Of a stretch of 7,377 nucleotides of DNA, positions 5,253 through 7,377 are shown in pieces (position 1 is the stretch's first letter; the number at the start of each line of letters is the position of its first letter). Made by a program: the position numbers and the translations under genes. The notes below the pieces were generated by a model. The model had not been told where the DNA came from and made no database searches. It saw nothing but the letters and a program-made list of their open reading frames with translations. The stretch is from NCBI GenBank assembly GCA_017938785.1, contig JAGBAU010000275.1, positions 1 through 7,377 of the forward strand, read 5' to 3'. The stretch is from Clostridia bacterium (lineage in GTDB: Bacteria > Bacillota_A > Clostridia > Christensenellales > Aristaeellaceae).

Positions 5253-6464
5253 TCAATCCTCCCTGGGCAGGGTGACCAGTGCGAAGAGCATCTTGGCCAT
5301 CTTGTCCATATCCTGCACGGCGATGCACTCGAAGCGGCCGTGGTAGTTCATGCCGCCAGTGGCCAGGTTCGGGCAGGGCAGACCCTCGTAGGAGAGCTTG
5401 CAGCCGTCGGTGCCGCCGCGGATGGGCTTGGCAAAGGGCTCCACGCCCACGGCGCGGTAGGCCTTTTCGGCGCGGCGGATGATGTGCATGTGGGGCTCCA
5501 CCAGCTCGCGCATGTTGTAGTAGGAATCCTTCACGATGGGCTCCACTGTGCCCGCGCCGTACTTTTCGTTCATGTAGGATGCGATGCGAAAGATGGTGGC
5601 CTTCTTCTCCTCGAAGCGGGCCTTGTTGTGGTCGCGCAGGATGTAATCCGCCTTAGCCTGCTCCACATCGCCCTTGATTTCGCACAGGTGGTAGAAGCCT
5701 TCGTAGCCCTCGGTGTGCTCGGGACGCTCCACGGGAGGCAGCATGTTCACGAATTCCACCGCCAGAAGGGCGGCGTTCACCATCTTGTTCTTGGCGCTGC
5801 CGGGATGCACGCTCTTGCCGTGGAAGAGCACGCGGGCTGCGGCTGCGTTGAAGTTTTCATATTCGATGCCGCCCAGCTCGTCGCCGTCCACGGTGTAGGC
5901 GAAGTCTGCGCCGAAGCCGGGGATATCGAAGCGGTCTGCGCCGCGGCCGATTTCCTCGTCGGGGGTGATGCCGATGCAGATCTTGCCGTGGGGCACATTG
6001 CTCTCCAGCAGCTTTTCGCAGGCGGTCAGGATTTCGGCGATGCCGGCCTTGTCGTCCGCACCCAGCAGGGTCTTGCCGTCGGTGACGATCAAATCCTTGC
6101 CAGTGCGGAGTTTGAGCTCGGGATAATCCTTGGGGGAGAGCACGTCGCCGCCCGCCAGGAGCACGTCGCCGCCGTCGTAGTTTTCCACGATGCGGGCGTT
6201 CATGGGGGAGGCGGGCACATCGTCCACGGTGTCCATGTGGGCGATCAGGCCGATGGCGGGATAGCCTTCAGCTGTGGCCGGGATGGAACCGTAGACGTAG
6301 CCGTTTTCATCGATGCGGGCGTCATGGATGCCCATTTCCAGCATCTCGTCCACCAGCGTCCTGCCCAGGACCAGCTGCTTGGCGGTGCTGGGGCAGGTGG
6401 GGCTCATGTCGTCGGATGCGGTGTCAAACTGAATATAGCGCATGAAGCGCTCGTATGCACGCAT
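5253..6464 (-). CDS. pepT: Peptidase T (tripeptide aminopeptidase, M20B)
   Basis: PepT is a cytosolic di-zinc aminopeptidase that removes the N-terminal residue of tripeptides, recycling imported peptides. The 403-residue length is normal. Expected metal and catalytic residues are present: H76 and D78 in IAHMDT, bridging D137 in GADDKAG, E170/E171 in TPDEEIG, D193 in TVDGDELGG, and H375 in GGMNYHGRFE. RGGTDGCKLSYEG (349-361) and GKSVHPGSAKNKMVNA (216-231) are typical PepT signatures. AGGAGG lies 10 nt before the ATG, inside the end of the kinase gene, whose stop is 5 bases away. There is no sign of damage. Confidence 0.98.
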   Translation of the reverse strand: MRAYERFMRYIQFDTASDDMSPTCPSTAKQLVLGRTLVDEMLEMGIHDARIDENGYVYGSIPATAEGYPAIGLIAHMDTVDDVPASPMNARIVENYDGGDVLLAGGDVLSPKDYPELKLRTGKDLIVTDGKTLLGADDKAGIAEILTACEKLLESNVPHGKICIGITPDEEIGRGADRFDIPGFGADFAYTVDGDELGGIEYENFNAAAARVLFHGKSVHPGSAKNKMVNAALLAVEFVNMLPPVERPEHTEGYEGFYHLCEIKGDVEQAKADYILRDHNKARFEEKKATIFRIASYMNEKYGAGTVEPIVKDSYYNMRELVEPHMHIIRRAEKAYRAVGVEPFAKPIRGGTDGCKLSYEGLPCPNLATGGMNYHGRFECIAVQDMDKMAKMLFALVTLPRED

Positions 6465-6469
6465 TGGGA

Positions 6470-7377
6470 TTATGCCTCCTGTCTGCCCAGCATGGCGGCG
6501 CCGATGATGCCGGCGTCGTTGCCCAGGCGGGCCAGTTCAATGCGGGCGTAGGGCATGGTGCGGAAGAAGACCAGCTCCGGCATCAGTGCGCGCACCTTGT
6601 TGAGCAGGAAATCGCCTGCCTTGGATACGCCGCCGCCCAGGGCGATGACCTCGGGATCGTAGAGGTTGATCAGGTTCGCAAGGCCCACGGCCAGGTGGTA
6701 TACATATTCATCGAAGAGCTTCACGCAGTCCGGATCGCCTTCCTTGGCGAGATCGATGACCGTGCGGGCCTCGATTTTGGAAAGATCATTGTCAACGGCC
6801 TTGGCCAGGGGGCTTTCGGGGTTGGCTTCGGCGAACTTGCGTCCTTCGCGGATGATGGCGCTGGCGCTGGAATAGCGCTCCCAGCAGCCGCGGTGGCCGC
6901 AGGTGCACATCTCGCCGCCCACCACGGTGACCATATGGCCGATTTCGGTGGCGATGCCGTGGGGGCCCATGTAGACCTTGCCGTCCAGCACTACGCCGCC
7001 GCCGGTGCCGGTGCCCAGGGTGACGAATACGGAATTCTTGGTGCCCTTGCTCACACCGGCTACGGATTCTGCCAGGCCTGCGACGGTTGCATCGTTGTTG
7101 ACGAACACAGGCTTATCGATCTCCTGCTGGAAGAGCTCCACCAGGGGAACATCATGCCAGCCCAGGTTGGTGCAGAAGGGAATGCGGCCGGTTGCGGGGT
7201 CCTGAATGCCGGGAATGCCGATGCCGATGGAATGAATTTCATCCAGGGTATGTCCGCTTTCCTTCAGAACGCGCAGGGAAAGCTGGGCCATATCGTGAAT
7301 CACGGCCTCGTGGCCGCGGTCCTTGTTGGTGGGACAGCTGTCCTTGTGCAGGATAACGCCGTTTTCATCTACGATGC
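6470..7377 (-). CDS. glcK: ROK-family glucokinase, 5' end outside window
   Basis: The reading frame is open to the right edge, and 301 residues are visible. ROK glucokinases are usually about 310-320 residues, so perhaps 15-20 N-terminal residues, including the DIGGT phosphate-binding motif, are missing. Visible signatures, numbered from the first visible residue, are IGIGIPG (49-55), NNDATVAG (93-100) with catalytic D95, LGTGTGGG (120-127), and zinc ligands H147 (EIGHM), C157, C159 and C164 in CTCGHRGCWE. The latter is the ROK signature. Family knowledge makes glucose phosphorylation with ATP most likely; another hexose or N-acetylmannosamine is possible. A GTG at 7303 is internal, not the start, because conserved sequence (IVDENGVIL) continues upstream of it. 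It is first of the visible glcK-pepT-dapF group, whose promoter is outside the window. Confidence 0.93.
   Translation of the reverse strand, partial: IVDENGVILHKDSCPTNKDRGHEAVIHDMAQLSLRVLKESGHTLDEIHSIGIGIPGIQDPATGRIPFCTNLGWHDVPLVELFQQEIDKPVFVNNDATVAGLAESVAGVSKGTKNSVFVTLGTGTGGGVVLDGKVYMGPHGIATEIGHMVTVVGGEMCTCGHRGCWERYSSASAIIREGRKFAEANPESPLAKAVDNDLSKIEARTVIDLAKEGDPDCVKLFDEYVYHLAVGLANLINLYDPEVIALGGGVSKAGDFLLNKVRALMPELVFFRTMPYARIELARLGNDAGIIGAAMLGRQEA

Noticed and set aside
4935..6551. Plus-strand ORF of 538 codons, the longest open frame in the window
   Set aside because: It covers the antisense of dapF, pepT and the glucokinase end. The minus-strand genes carry intact catalytic motifs, so this frame is a codon-bias shadow.

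Overview
The window looks like the chromosome of a GC-rich anaerobic Firmicute, most likely a gut-type Clostridia. I infer this from strong Shine-Dalgarno sites (AGGAGG type), GTG use as a start, a DUF4342-regulator-kinase gene set, an ACT plus metallo-beta-lactamase-fold protein, a ROK glucokinase and dapF. I cannot name a genus. All seven genes lie on the minus strand; the long plus-strand ORFs are antisense shadows.

Read in the direction of transcription (high to low coordinates), the first group is a ROK-family glucokinase (5' end outside the window), peptidase T and diaminopimelate epimerase. They are packed 3-5 bases apart, each downstream SD lies inside the preceding gene, and the group ends in a clear Rho-independent terminator (about 4398-4429). 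Their roles are glucose phosphorylation, tripeptide hydrolysis and supply of meso-diaminopimelate for lysine and peptidoglycan.

The second group is a UBA-like/DUF4342 membrane protein, an OmpR/PhoB-family response regulator and its membrane histidine kinase. It is driven by a near-consensus promoter (TTGACA, 17 bp, TAAAAT; 4190-4218) and ends near a hairpin at 1444-1478. A separate near-consensus promoter whose -35 box sits inside that hairpin (1428-1456) drives the last gene, a protein with two ACT domains and a metallo-hydrolase domain, cut by the window edge.

The most interesting part is the roughly 360-base gap between dapF and the regulator operon (4075-4433). It holds four direct repeats with an exact 11-bp period (4354-4392), the spacing of OmpR-family regulator sites. 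They lie just upstream of a perfect TATAAT (4335-4340) that has no recognisable -35 box. The predicted transcript is about 100 nt, C-rich with an anti-Shine-Dalgarno stretch, and ends in a strong 11-bp hairpin followed by T residues. This resembles the CiaR-controlled csRNAs of streptococci and suggests an undescribed two-component-controlled small RNA beside its regulator. It is inference from sequence only. Other stretches without genes are short.
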